A stretch of 64,000 nucleotides of DNA from Virgibacillus indicus. Its GTDB lineage: Bacteria > Bacillota > Bacilli > Bacillales > Amphibacillaceae. The stretch spans positions 62,001 through 126,000 of the forward strand of contig NZ_NPMS01000001.1 in NCBI RefSeq assembly GCF_002266285.1, in the 5' to 3' direction. A program made the position numbers and the translations under genes. Position 1 is the stretch's first letter. Every line of letters starts with the position of its first letter. The notes below the pieces were generated by a model that was not told the DNA's origin, did no database searches, and saw only the letters and a list, made by a program, of their open reading frames with translations. Positions 26,147-33,869 of the stretch are shown piece after piece.

Positions 26147-27169
26147 ATGAATGAAGAAAACAAATTGAACTATTTAGGAGAAAAACAGGAGGAACTCCGT
26201 TTTTCTGGCACTTTTTACGCTGCAAAAGGCAATGAAATCCTGGAAGGAAGCAGTGGATTTGCCAACCGTTCGGAAAAAATTGATAATCAGTTGAATACGA
26301 GATTTGCGATCGCTTCTGGCTGTAAAATATTCACATCAGTTGCTATATGTATACTGGTTGAGGCTGGAAAAATTTCATTTAAATCAAGGTTAAAGGATTG
26401 CCTTGATATAGATTTTCCGTATTTTGACAAGAATATCACCATCCACCACTTACTGACACATACGTCAGGTGTGCATGATTATTTTAATGAAGAAATAATG
26501 GATGATTTCGAATTGCTGTGGAAATCGCGACCAGTATATCAGATTCGTTCTCCAAAAGATTTCTTGCCCATGTTTCAGTATGAAAGGATGCAAGCACCTA
26601 TCAGCAGTTCGTTTCAGTACAACAACACTGGTTATATATTGCTGGGTCTAATTGTTGAACAAGTGGCTAAATGCAGTTTTTCCGAATTCGTGGAGGAACA
26701 AATTTTTCATAAAGCTGGCATGAGGAATTCCGGATACTTCGAAATAGATCGTTTGCCAGAAATGACTGCGCTGGGCTATATTGATGATTCGGAGGGGAAT
26801 TGGAAAACAAATATTTATTCATTGCCAGCAAAAGGCGGACCAGATGGGGGAGCGTATGTCACAGCTGAAGACATGTTCAGATTCTGGGAGGCATTAACGA
26901 ACCACCAGCTGCTGTCCAAAGAGATGACCCAAACATTATTGAAACCGCGTGAAGCAGTTGCAGCTGAGGACGATATATATTATGGCTATTGCGGTTATAT
27001 GGAATTGGACGATGATGAAAGGGTAGTTAAGTTTATTCAGATGGGATATGATCCAGGTGTAAACTTTCGTGCAGTATATTATCCTGACACGAAAACGACA
27101 ATCGTAGTCTGTTCCAATGAATCAGAAGGCGCTTATGAACTTTTAAAAGAGATTGAAAATATTATATAA
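26147..27169 (+). CDS. Serine beta-lactamase-fold hydrolase
   Basis: 340 residues of the beta-lactamase class C/penicillin-binding-protein-like family. The nucleophile motif SxxK is S57-G-C-K60 and the second motif YxN is Y158-N-N160; HHLLTHTSGVHDYF is the usual family block. There is no signal peptide, so it is probably cytoplasmic, acting as an esterase or peptidase rather than a true beta-lactamase. AGGAGG precedes the ATG. The 283 bases upstream carry AAGGAGGAG with only tiny frames after it. A perfect 16-bp hairpin follows. Confidence 0.85.
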   Translation: MNEENKLNYLGEKQEELRFSGTFYAAKGNEILEGSSGFANRSEKIDNQLNTRFAIASGCKIFTSVAICILVEAGKISFKSRLKDCLDIDFPYFDKNITIHHLLTHTSGVHDYFNEEIMDDFELLWKSRPVYQIRSPKDFLPMFQYERMQAPISSSFQYNNTGYILLGLIVEQVAKCSFSEFVEEQIFHKAGMRNSGYFEIDRLPEMTALGYIDDSEGNWKTNIYSLPAKGGPDGGAYVTAEDMFRFWEALTNHQLLSKEMTQTLLKPREAVAAEDDIYYGYCGYMELDDDERVVKFIQMGYDPGVNFRAVYYPDTKTTIVVCSNESEGAYELLKEIENII

Positions 27170-27186
27170 CCGGAAAAATTGATCAT

Positions 27187-27224
27187 AACAAAAAGGATTA
27201 ACGAATAGGTTAATCCTTTTTGTT
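27187..27224 (+). terminator. Terminator after serine hydrolase
   Basis: Perfect 16-bp stem AACAAAAAGGATTAAC/GTTAATCCTTTTTGTT with a 6-base loop; the T-run lies within the descending arm. Confidence 0.85.
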
Positions 27225-27343
27225 CGATCCTATTTCCCCATTCTATACCTCCTTCTTAAAAGCTCGTTTGGAGCATTAGAGAGAAAAAGAATCATTATTC
27301 CAATAAGGCTGCATGTGCAGCAAACAAATTTTCCGAAAGGTAC

Positions 27344-27374
27344 TTGACATTCAAGTTGCTTTAAGGTTTATGTT
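27344..27374 (+). promoter_or_regulatory. MerR-type promoter with 19-bp spacer and operator dyad
   Basis: -35 TTGACA (27344-27349), -10 TATGTT (27369-27374), spacer 19. The dyad ACaTtcAAG-ttg-CTTtaAgGT (27347-27367) fills the spacer. A long spacer with a central AAG/CTT dyad is the hallmark of promoters that MerR proteins untwist. It lies just upstream of the merR-family gene. Confidence 0.75.
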
Positions 27375-27395
27375 GAGTTACAAGGGTGTGGTGAA

Positions 27396-28196
27396 ATGAG
27401 CAGCTTTATGACGATTCAAGCGTTTTCGACGATGAGCGGAATACCCAAAAGTACACTGCGCTTTTATGAAGCGAAAAAGCTTTTGATGCCCATACGAAAT
27501 AATGAAAGCAATTATCGTATGTATTCAGAGGAACAAGTCCCGCTTGCCAGGCTGATTGCGAGTTTGCGTACAGCTAATGTAGCGATCAGGGATATTCAGC
27601 TTTATGTAAAAGCAGATGAGAATACACAGAAACAAATGAAGCAGGAATGGATCAAAACGATAAAAGAAAATCAGAAACAGCTGGAAATGAGCCTCCGCTA
27701 TTTAGAAAGCGATTTGGCCGAAAAAGATATTTATATATTCAAGCGAAATGCAGAAAAAGTAATTTGGTTTCAAGCCCAATCCCCTCCTGGAAAGTTTAGC
27801 CCTGCATTAATGTTTAGGCGCGAGCAGCTTAGACAGTGCAATATTCCAGTTGAGAATACGTATTTAAGATATTTATCAGGGAATAGAAAATTAATTCAGG
27901 CAGAAATTGGCTTTGGTGTGCCGAGTCGGGTGAATTCTCGTATACCTGAGGCAATTTCAGAGGAAATGAAGGAAGGTCTATGTATCGGTCTTGCTTTTCA
28001 GGATAATTTTTCAACGATTGAGGCTGCATACCGCAAATTGGTTCAGTACTGCATGGAGCATGATTTTACTCCTGCTGGTTCGATTCTTGAATGGTATCGT
28101 GGTGATCAGATAGATGCAGCAGATATCGTAATACCGGTCATACAAATGGGGGAAAACAATGAGTATAAGAAAAAGGCTGCAGGCAGAAGTGATTGA
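27396..28196 (+). CDS. MerR-family regulator with GyrI-like effector domain
   Basis: 266 residues. N-terminal MerR HTH: MTIQAFSTMSGIPKSTLRFYEAKKLL then NYRMYSEEQVPLARLIASLRTANV. A helical linker follows, then a C-terminal half (about 110-266) typical of BmrR/GyrI effector-binding domains (FSTIEAAYRKLVQYCMEHDFTPAGSILEWY). This class senses small hydrophobic molecules. Its own promoter has the 19-bp spacer and dyad. It overlaps the C45 acyltransferase gene by 38 bases, so the two form an operon. Inference: the regulator senses the substrate or product of that hydrolase. Confidence 0.85.
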   Translation: MSSFMTIQAFSTMSGIPKSTLRFYEAKKLLMPIRNNESNYRMYSEEQVPLARLIASLRTANVAIRDIQLYVKADENTQKQMKQEWIKTIKENQKQLEMSLRYLESDLAEKDIYIFKRNAEKVIWFQAQSPPGKFSPALMFRREQLRQCNIPVENTYLRYLSGNRKLIQAEIGFGVPSRVNSRIPEAISEEMKEGLCIGLAFQDNFSTIEAAYRKLVQYCMEHDFTPAGSILEWYRGDQIDAADIVIPVIQMGENNEYKKKAAGRSD

Positions 28197-29175
28197 GTTA
28201 ATTGGCAGTCCCTATGGGATAGGGGTTAAGCAAGGTTCTATTCTAAAGTCAGACCCAAATTTTATAGAAAGAGTTGAATTAAAAACACATTCAGATGTGA
28301 AAGAAGCAAGCCAGCATTTGGAAGAGGTTTCGCCAAGTCTATTGATGGAGTTAAAAGGGTTAGCAGCAGGGCTTGGGGTTAAGGAAAATACATCAATTCA
28401 ACGGTGGAGCGGATATGATATCGCAATGCCTGCAATGGGCTGCACAACACTGGCTAATGCTGCTTTCTATGCGCGAAATTATGACTTCAGTGATGATTTG
28501 TATGATGCAAGACTGGTAGTTTCAAAGCCAGATCATGGATATGCAAGCATTGGATTTAGTCAGCAGATTATCGGCAGGCTTGACGGTATGAATGAGCAGG
28601 GAGTTGTGGTGGGGTTGCATTTGGTGAATGAAAACATATCACAAAAGGGCTTTCTGGCAACTGCCATTTGCCGGCTTATTCTGGATCAATGTGCCACAAC
28701 AGAAGAAGCAATAGCACTCATTAAACAGGTGCCACACCAGTATTGCTTTAATTTTTCCATTATGGATAAAAGTGGGAACATGGCAAAAGTTGAGGCTTCT
28801 CCTGAAGAGCAGATAGTTCGATACATGTCTCCGCTTGTCTGCACGAACCACTTTGAGTCTGAGAGTTTAACGAATAAAAACAGAGAGTATATCGATGGAT
28901 CATTGCATCGTAAAAGGTATTTGCAATCATTAGAGAATGAAAATGTAACACCAATTACTGCATATGAAATCTTTAATGATGAGAGTTCTCCATTGTTTTT
29001 CAAATACTATAAAGAGTATTTTGGTACATTGCATACGGTTGTTTATTGTCCGGACGATTTAAGTGTGATTATAGGCATTGGTGGAGATTGTAAGCCATAT
29101 GTACTTCGATTTGGTGAATGGCTTAGTGGAAATGCGAAACTGCCGAAAACACTTGAAGGGATGATAGAGGCGTGA
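28159..29175 (+). CDS. C45-family acyltransferase/hydrolase (Ntn fold)
   Basis: 338 residues of the acyl-CoA:6-aminopenicillanic acid acyltransferase/choloylglycine hydrolase type. Cys95 in MGCTTLANAAFYARNYDF is the expected N-terminal nucleophile after self-cleavage. Further family blocks: GRLDGMNEQGVVVGLHLVN, CRLILDQCATTEEAIALI and FNFSIMDKSGNMAKVEASPE. Such enzymes open amide bonds of acylated amines, beta-lactams or N-acyl signals. GGGGGA precedes the ATG, which lies within the merR gene. Co-transcription with a MerR/GyrI-like sensor points to inducible detoxification; the substrate is unknown. Confidence 0.8.
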   Translation: MSIRKRLQAEVIELIGSPYGIGVKQGSILKSDPNFIERVELKTHSDVKEASQHLEEVSPSLLMELKGLAAGLGVKENTSIQRWSGYDIAMPAMGCTTLANAAFYARNYDFSDDLYDARLVVSKPDHGYASIGFSQQIIGRLDGMNEQGVVVGLHLVNENISQKGFLATAICRLILDQCATTEEAIALIKQVPHQYCFNFSIMDKSGNMAKVEASPEEQIVRYMSPLVCTNHFESESLTNKNREYIDGSLHRKRYLQSLENENVTPITAYEIFNDESSPLFFKYYKEYFGTLHTVVYCPDDLSVIIGIGGDCKPYVLRFGEWLSGNAKLPKTLEGMIEA

Positions 29176-29301
29176 AGCGTGGATCCCATGCCTCTCCCGG
29201 ATCCTATGTGATAAAGATTGTCTGTATTATATTATCTTGATATATTATAAATAGAGAAACTCCTCCGTAAGTCCTCCAATACCCCATAAAGGATGTGTTC
29301 A

Positions 29302-30173
29302 CATGTCACTGTCCACGTTAGTAAAAGAAAAATCCTCCGAGTATACACACCACGATCAATTTTTTTGCGGAATTTCTTGAAGCTTTCTTTCCGGAAGTAC
29401 ATCACCATATAGACTATACCGCAATTAAACCATTATCTGAAGAAGTATTCACAGACTTGATCGATGGCGAGAGCCGAAGAGCAGACATTGTTCTTGAAAC
29501 AAAGTTAAAAGGGGAAGATACTGTATTAATTATTCATGTAGAACCACAGAGTTATACACAACCAGAATTCAATGAGCGTATGTATCATTATTTCAGTCTT
29601 TTGTATAATAGGTATCGAAAGCCCATTTTGCCAATTGCAGTTTTCAGTTATGATGAAAATAAGAATGAGCAGGATGAATTTACAATAAAATTTCCATTTT
29701 TTAAAGTTTTAACGTTTAATTTTTTAAAGCTGGAAGTGAGAAAAATGAATTGCCGGGAATACATCGATTCAAACAACCCGGTTGCTGCGGCATTATTAAG
29801 TAAAATGAATTTCAGCATGAAAGAAAGGGTACAGGTAAGATTAGAATTTCTGCGTATGATGACCAGAATGGAATTAAATCCAGCAAAAACGAGACTGATT
29901 TATGGTTTTTTTGAGCAGTACTTAACATTGGAGAAAAGGGAGGAGGAACAGCTGATGGAAAATATTAAACAGTTGGATGAGGCAGAGAAAATCTTTGAGC
30001 TGCCAATTTCATGGGAAGAAAAAGGAAAGGAAGAAGGAAGAGAAGAAGGTAAGTTAGAGGAAAAAAGGAACATTGCTCATGCTATGTTAAGTAAAGGCCT
30101 GCCAGAGGAATTAATTAAAGAGGTTACTGGGCTCAGTAAAGAAGAAATGGAAAAGGTTAAGCAGGAAGCATGA
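29302..30173 (+). pseudogene. Rpn-family PD-(D/E)XK nuclease with T-run frameshift
   Basis: The N-terminal MSLSTLVKEKSSEYTHHDQFF starts at 29302 but stops within 30 codons. Removing one T from the T7 run at 29360-29366 joins it to AEFLEAFFPEVHHHIDYT and on to the long second part, giving about 290 residues. The core GESRRADIVLETKLKGEDTV...IHVEPQSY is the Rpn (recombination-promoting nuclease/putative transposase) PD-(D/E)XK motif set, and the tail has GKEEGREEGKLEEKRNIA. Rpn proteins are Ca2+-stimulated DNA endonucleases spread horizontally. The downstream part could still be expressed from an internal start, but without the leading part of the fold. Confidence 0.85.
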
Positions 30174-30202
30174 GGACGTTCTCGATATTTCTGAATATTC
30201 AG
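30174..30202 (+). repeat. Degenerate GGACGTTCTCGA hairpin repeat, copy 3
   Basis: GGACGTTCTCGA followed by the small stem CTGAATATTCAG, directly after the Rpn stop. The first 12 bases match copy 1 at 18989. Confidence 0.3.
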
Positions 30203-30243
30203 ACGTTAATTTGCGTCTGACGATATAATAAGGTGGTATTCAA

Positions 30244-30417
30244 ATGAGATGTGGAGCAAAATGCTTTCTCGTTAAAATCGAAGCAGACGAGGGAGAGCAA
30301 ATCAGCTGCGTTATCGCCAGAACACCAGCAGAAGCAAGGAAAAACTTTCGTGATAAATATGGTGCAGCGTCCCCTATTCTATCCGTTCGTGAGAAGAAAA
30401 GGAAGAATGGCATATGA
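30244..30417 (+). CDS. 57-residue conserved-looking small protein
   Basis: Begins MRCGAKCFLVKIEADEGEQI and ends REKKRKNGI, with AAGGTGG before the ATG. Its TGA overlaps the ATG of the following dehydrogenase-like gene (ATGA), so the two are translationally coupled. Two cysteines (C3, C7) lie near the N-terminus; no membrane segment. The middle (VIARTPAEARKNFRDKYG) looks like a compact alpha/beta domain. I do not recognise the family. Good ribosome site and coupling make it a real gene; function unknown. Confidence 0.75.
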   Translation: MRCGAKCFLVKIEADEGEQISCVIARTPAEARKNFRDKYGAASPILSVREKKRKNGI

Positions 30418-30962
30418 AGCACGCTTTAGTTGTTGGTGGAACAGGGATGCTGTCAGGGGTATCACTCTGGCTATTGGAAAGTGGCTTTCATGTATCGATC
30501 ATTGCCAGGAATGCTGAACGAATGGAAAGCCTTGTAGAAAGATCAAGTTTTAGAGAGCATATAACCCCAATACTCGTGGATTATAGAAATGATACTGAAT
30601 TAAAAGAGAAAGTAAATATAGCCATGAATCAGCTTGGAAATATTGATATGGTTATAGCATGGATTCACTCTAATTCAGAACGTGCGCTTCAACTAATAAC
30701 AAAAGAGGTTTCATATCAGAGCACGGAATGGGAATTATTTCATATCTTAGGAAGCAGCTCCGAATTAGGGGAAATTAAGAAAGAAGTTCATGCAGCTCCG
30801 AGTTATTCTTATTATCAAATTCAGCTAGGCTATGTTGATGAAGAAAGCAACTCCAGGTGGTTAACAAATAAGGAGATTTCCGATGGTGTTATCGAAGCGA
30901 TAATAAAGAAAGATAGCGTACATATCATTGGCCAAATTGAGCCTTGGGAAAAGCGGCCATAA
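30414..30962 (+). CDS. Short-chain dehydrogenase-like protein
   Basis: 182 residues. The N-terminus MKHALVVGGTGMLSGVSLWLLESGFHVSIIARN is a Rossmann fold with a GGTGMLxG dinucleotide loop and a basic Arg favouring NADP(H). Further on are VDYRNDTELKEKV and MVIAWIHSNSERAL. The usual SDR catalytic YxxxK is not clearly placed: YSYYQIQLGYV has tyrosines but no K at +4. It may therefore be an atypical SDR or a binding protein. Shorter than standard SDRs (about 250). Coupled by ATGA to the 57-residue gene. Confidence 0.75.
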   Translation: MKHALVVGGTGMLSGVSLWLLESGFHVSIIARNAERMESLVERSSFREHITPILVDYRNDTELKEKVNIAMNQLGNIDMVIAWIHSNSERALQLITKEVSYQSTEWELFHILGSSSELGEIKKEVHAAPSYSYYQIQLGYVDEESNSRWLTNKEISDGVIEAIIKKDSVHIIGQIEPWEKRP

Positions 30963-31020
30963 TAGAAACATGATTTTTGATTGTGAAGAAACGTATAATA
31001 TAGTTGTTGTTGAAGAATTT

Positions 31021-31055
31021 AAAGAGCTGGTATTCGAAAAGAAAACCAGCTCTTT
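31021..31055. terminator. Hairpin between SDR-like and SGNH genes
   Basis: Stem AAAGAGCTGGT/ACCAGCTCTTT (11 bp) with 13-base loop. There is no T-run after it on the + strand, so terminator strength is doubtful. Confidence 0.45.
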
Positions 31056-31144
31056 AAAGGTTCCCACCATCATTTTCATTTAAATTTCCGAAATGATATA
31101 TTATATTGACAGCAATTAACAACAGCATGAAAGGCGAGAATCTC

Positions 31145-32404
31145 ATGAAGCGTTTTATATATATAGTTATTTCGGTGATTATTATTATTTCCATAAGTAT
31201 GTATGGTCTACGGGAATGGATAGCTATTAATAAGGAAAAGCCAGGTGTAACCGAATCAGATATCGTAAAATCTAGTGGCGAAAAATGGGTGGGAGCATGG
31301 ACCGCAAGTCTGCAGGCCCCTTTTGAAGATGGCGTTTCTGCGGAGGGATTTGAAGATCAAACGCTAAGATTCATCATACAACCCCATATAGATGGACAAG
31401 CGATGCGAATTCGATTGTCAAATGTATTTGGTTCAGAACCACTGACCATAAATGAAGTTCATATTGCGGTTTCAAAAGATGGAGCTGAAACTGTCCAGGG
31501 CACGAACAAACAGCTTACCTTTGAAGCCGATAAGAAAGTAACCATTCCTTCTGGCGAAAAAGTATTTAGTGATCCGATTGACTTTGCGGTTGACAGTGAT
31601 GAGGAGATAGCAGTCAGCATATATGTCCGTGAAAAATCCGGACCAGCATCCTGGCATCCGCGGTCAATTCAAACAAGCTATATCAGTTCAGGCGATCATG
31701 CTCGGGACAATAATGCTTCAGAATTTGATACGGAAGAAGAAGCATGGTTTTGGCTGGACGGAGTGGATGTTATTCCTGATTCATCCGTGAAGGGAGCTAT
31801 TGCAGTAGTGGGAAGCTCGATTGCAAATGGGAACTATTCAACATTAAATGCGAATCATCGCTGGCCTGATTTTCTAGCAAAACGGTTTAATCATGCGGGA
31901 TCTAATATAAACATGTCTGTTCTAAATGCAGGAATTACTGCAAATCAATTGCTCAACAGCCCGCCGGAAAAAGGAGAGCATGTACTGGCAAGGCTTGATC
32001 GTGATGTGTTTAGTCAATCTGGAATTAAGGGGGTTATTCTGCATGCAGGACTTAACGATATTAGACATCACCCGGAATATGATGCGGAAAAGATTATTGT
32101 GCGGATGCAGGAGATTATAAACACTACTCATGCACAGGGGCTTGAAATTTATGGTGCAACATTAACACCTTTTAAAGGATCTGGAATGTATTCTGCAAAA
32201 GGGGAAAGGACCAGGCAAGAGGTTAACAGCTGGATCCGGTCGAGTGGAGAATTTGACGGGGTGATCGACTTTGATGAAGCATTAAGAGATCCGGAAGACC
32301 CGGAACGTTTCCAGTCTGAATATGATTCCGGGGACCAATTGCATCCGAATGATGAAGGGTATGAGAAAATGGCGGAATCGATTGATTTGTCGATGTTTGA
32401 GTAA
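31145..32404 (+). CDS. SGNH/GDSL-like secreted or anchored hydrolase
   Basis: 419 residues from MKRFIYIVISVIIIISISMYG, an N-terminal signal anchor or signal peptide without lipobox. The C-terminal SGNH hydrolase has block I AVVGSSIANG (nucleophile Ser; GSSI in place of GDSL), block III GLNDIRHH (Asn), and block V DQLHPNDEGY (Asp/His). The N-terminal half (about 45-210) is a beta-rich domain (WVGAWTASLQAPFEDG...) typical of extracellular esterases acting on acetylated polysaccharides or lipids. GAGCGAG-like Shine-Dalgarno is weak; the upstream in-frame TTG is less likely. An unusual 21-bp-phased repeat array lies downstream. Confidence 0.85.
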   Translation: MKRFIYIVISVIIIISISMYGLREWIAINKEKPGVTESDIVKSSGEKWVGAWTASLQAPFEDGVSAEGFEDQTLRFIIQPHIDGQAMRIRLSNVFGSEPLTINEVHIAVSKDGAETVQGTNKQLTFEADKKVTIPSGEKVFSDPIDFAVDSDEEIAVSIYVREKSGPASWHPRSIQTSYISSGDHARDNNASEFDTEEEAWFWLDGVDVIPDSSVKGAIAVVGSSIANGNYSTLNANHRWPDFLAKRFNHAGSNINMSVLNAGITANQLLNSPPEKGEHVLARLDRDVFSQSGIKGVILHAGLNDIRHHPEYDAEKIIVRMQEIINTTHAQGLEIYGATLTPFKGSGMYSAKGERTRQEVNSWIRSSGEFDGVIDFDEALRDPEDPERFQSEYDSGDQLHPNDEGYEKMAESIDLSMFE

Positions 32405-32465
32405 AACCAGCTGCCGAAGTGCTAATTACTGGTGCTAAATTGTGAGATGTGCAACGGCTGTGGTA

Positions 32466-32654
32466 AGTCGCGCAACAGCCAGAAAGAGTCGTGCGAAAGC
32501 CGGAGAAAGTCGCGCGATAACTAGGGAAAGTTGTGCAATAACCAGAAAAAGTCGTGCAATATCACCACTTAATTGAGGTGTCGCACGACTTTAAGCCAGT
32601 CTCGCGCGACATTCAGTCAGTCAGAGTTGCATACTCTCAGCCAAGCCGCGCGAC
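32466..32654. repeat. 21-bp-phased word array, AGTCGYGC type
   Basis: The word AGTCGYGCRA (one copy AGTTGTGCAA) starts at 32466, 32487, 32508, 32529 and 32550, exactly 21 bases apart. The reverse complement follows at 32581 and 32602 (21 apart) and again at 32646, with one decayed position between. The central copies form a perfect stem AAAGTCGTGC/GCACGACTTT. It occupies the gap between the converging SGNH and ycgT-like genes, where no other terminator is seen. Confidence 0.9.
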
Positions 32655-32662
32655 TTACAGGG

Positions 32663-33709
32663 TTACTTCATCATTTCCTGAATAATTTTTTTATTTTTTT
32701 CTTTAAATCTGTCATTATGTGAGGAAACCATGGCAATTTGTTCAGCGTCTCCCTGGATGAACTGCTTTGCATGATTCACTGCATTCGCTGCATCCTGAAA
32801 TGCACCTGCAATCAAATGCAGCTTGCCATCGTGGTGCAGGATATCTCCAGCAGCATAAAGGCCATCAATCGATGCTTCACTCATTGCATTTCCATGGATA
32901 AAGTAATTGTCTTTTCGTTCAATTTCCAGCGGGCTATTTTCCAGTAAATCTATATCACGTTCATAGCCATGGTTGACGATAACCTCATCGATCGTCAACT
33001 CTTCTGATTCCCCAGTTTGATTATTGGTCACTTCTACTTTTTTAATTAAATCGTGCTTACCGCCAGCAATCAGTTTTGTGATAGCGGTATTGGCCAGACA
33101 CGTTACAGAGCTGGTCAGGAGCTTGGATATTTGCGCTTCATGTCCATTCAGCTGATCTTTGCGATAGGTCAGATAAACCTTTTCAGCAAGTGGAGCTAGT
33201 TCATTCGCCCAGTCAATGGCAGTATTTCCTCCACCTGAAATGATGACTGTTTTCCCGCGAAATCGAGCCAATGATTTCACCGTATAATGGAGATTTGTTA
33301 ATTCAAACGCTTGGGCACCCTCAAGTGGAATTTTCACCGGGTTCAAAATCCCGCCACCTGCAGCAACGATGACTGTTTTGCTTAAATGCACCGAGCCTGA
33401 AGCAGTATGAATTTCAAATATTCCTTTATCATTTTTATCTATGGAAGTCACCTTCTCCTCCAGGACAACTTCTGGATCAAAGGTAAGTCCCTGTTTAACG
33501 ATATTATCAATTAGCTGAGAGCCCGGGACAGGAGGCAGGCCGCCAACATCCCAAATTATTTTCTCCGGATATACATGAACTTTACCGCCAAGATATGGCT
33601 GATATTCAATTATTTTAGTTTTCATCTCCCGTAAACCACTATAGAAGGCTGAAAATAATCCAGCAGGACCGCCTCCGATTATCGTTACGTCAAAGCATTC
33701 GTTATCCAT
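32663..33709 (-). CDS. ycgT: Ferredoxin/flavodoxin-NADP+ reductase, YcgT-like
   Basis: 348 residues, thioredoxin-reductase-like FNR type 2. FAD site IIGGGPAGLFSAFYSGLREMKTKIIE, NADPH site VIISGGGNTAIDWANELAP, and C-terminal GLYAAGDILHHDGKLHLIAGAFQDAANAVNHA. There is no CxxC redox pair, so it is not thioredoxin reductase. It is closer to YcgT than to YumC by IHVYPEK-type wording. ATG 33709 has GGAG at good spacing; an in-frame GTG lies 12 bases earlier. It diverges from a siderophore-binding lipoprotein gene with a Fur box between, so reduction of ferric siderophore iron is a reasonable role. Confidence 0.8.
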   Translation of the reverse strand: MDNECFDVTIIGGGPAGLFSAFYSGLREMKTKIIEYQPYLGGKVHVYPEKIIWDVGGLPPVPGSQLIDNIVKQGLTFDPEVVLEEKVTSIDKNDKGIFEIHTASGSVHLSKTVIVAAGGGILNPVKIPLEGAQAFELTNLHYTVKSLARFRGKTVIISGGGNTAIDWANELAPLAEKVYLTYRKDQLNGHEAQISKLLTSSVTCLANTAITKLIAGGKHDLIKKVEVTNNQTGESEELTIDEVIVNHGYERDIDLLENSPLEIERKDNYFIHGNAMSEASIDGLYAAGDILHHDGKLHLIAGAFQDAANAVNHAKQFIQGDAEQIAMVSSHNDRFKEKNKKIIQEMMK

Positions 33710-33806
33710 CAAATTGCTCACTCCAACTAATTGTATTTTCTATGTAATTTTAATTTTTTTAATAAGACAGTTGACATTAAAAGCATAGTGTAGTTTTATT
33801 ATAAAT

Positions 33807-33825
33807 GAAAACGATTCTCATTATC
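33807..33825. promoter_or_regulatory. Fur box
   Basis: GAAAACGATTCTCATTATC matches the 19-base Fur consensus at 15 positions. It lies between ycgT-like (TTGACA nearby at 33771) and the iron-binding lipoprotein gene, 45 bases before the latter. Iron-repressed expression of one or both genes is expected. Confidence 0.8.
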
Positions 33826-33869
33826 AAGTGCTAATTTGACAATACGGGGAATTGAAAGGGAGGGTACAT

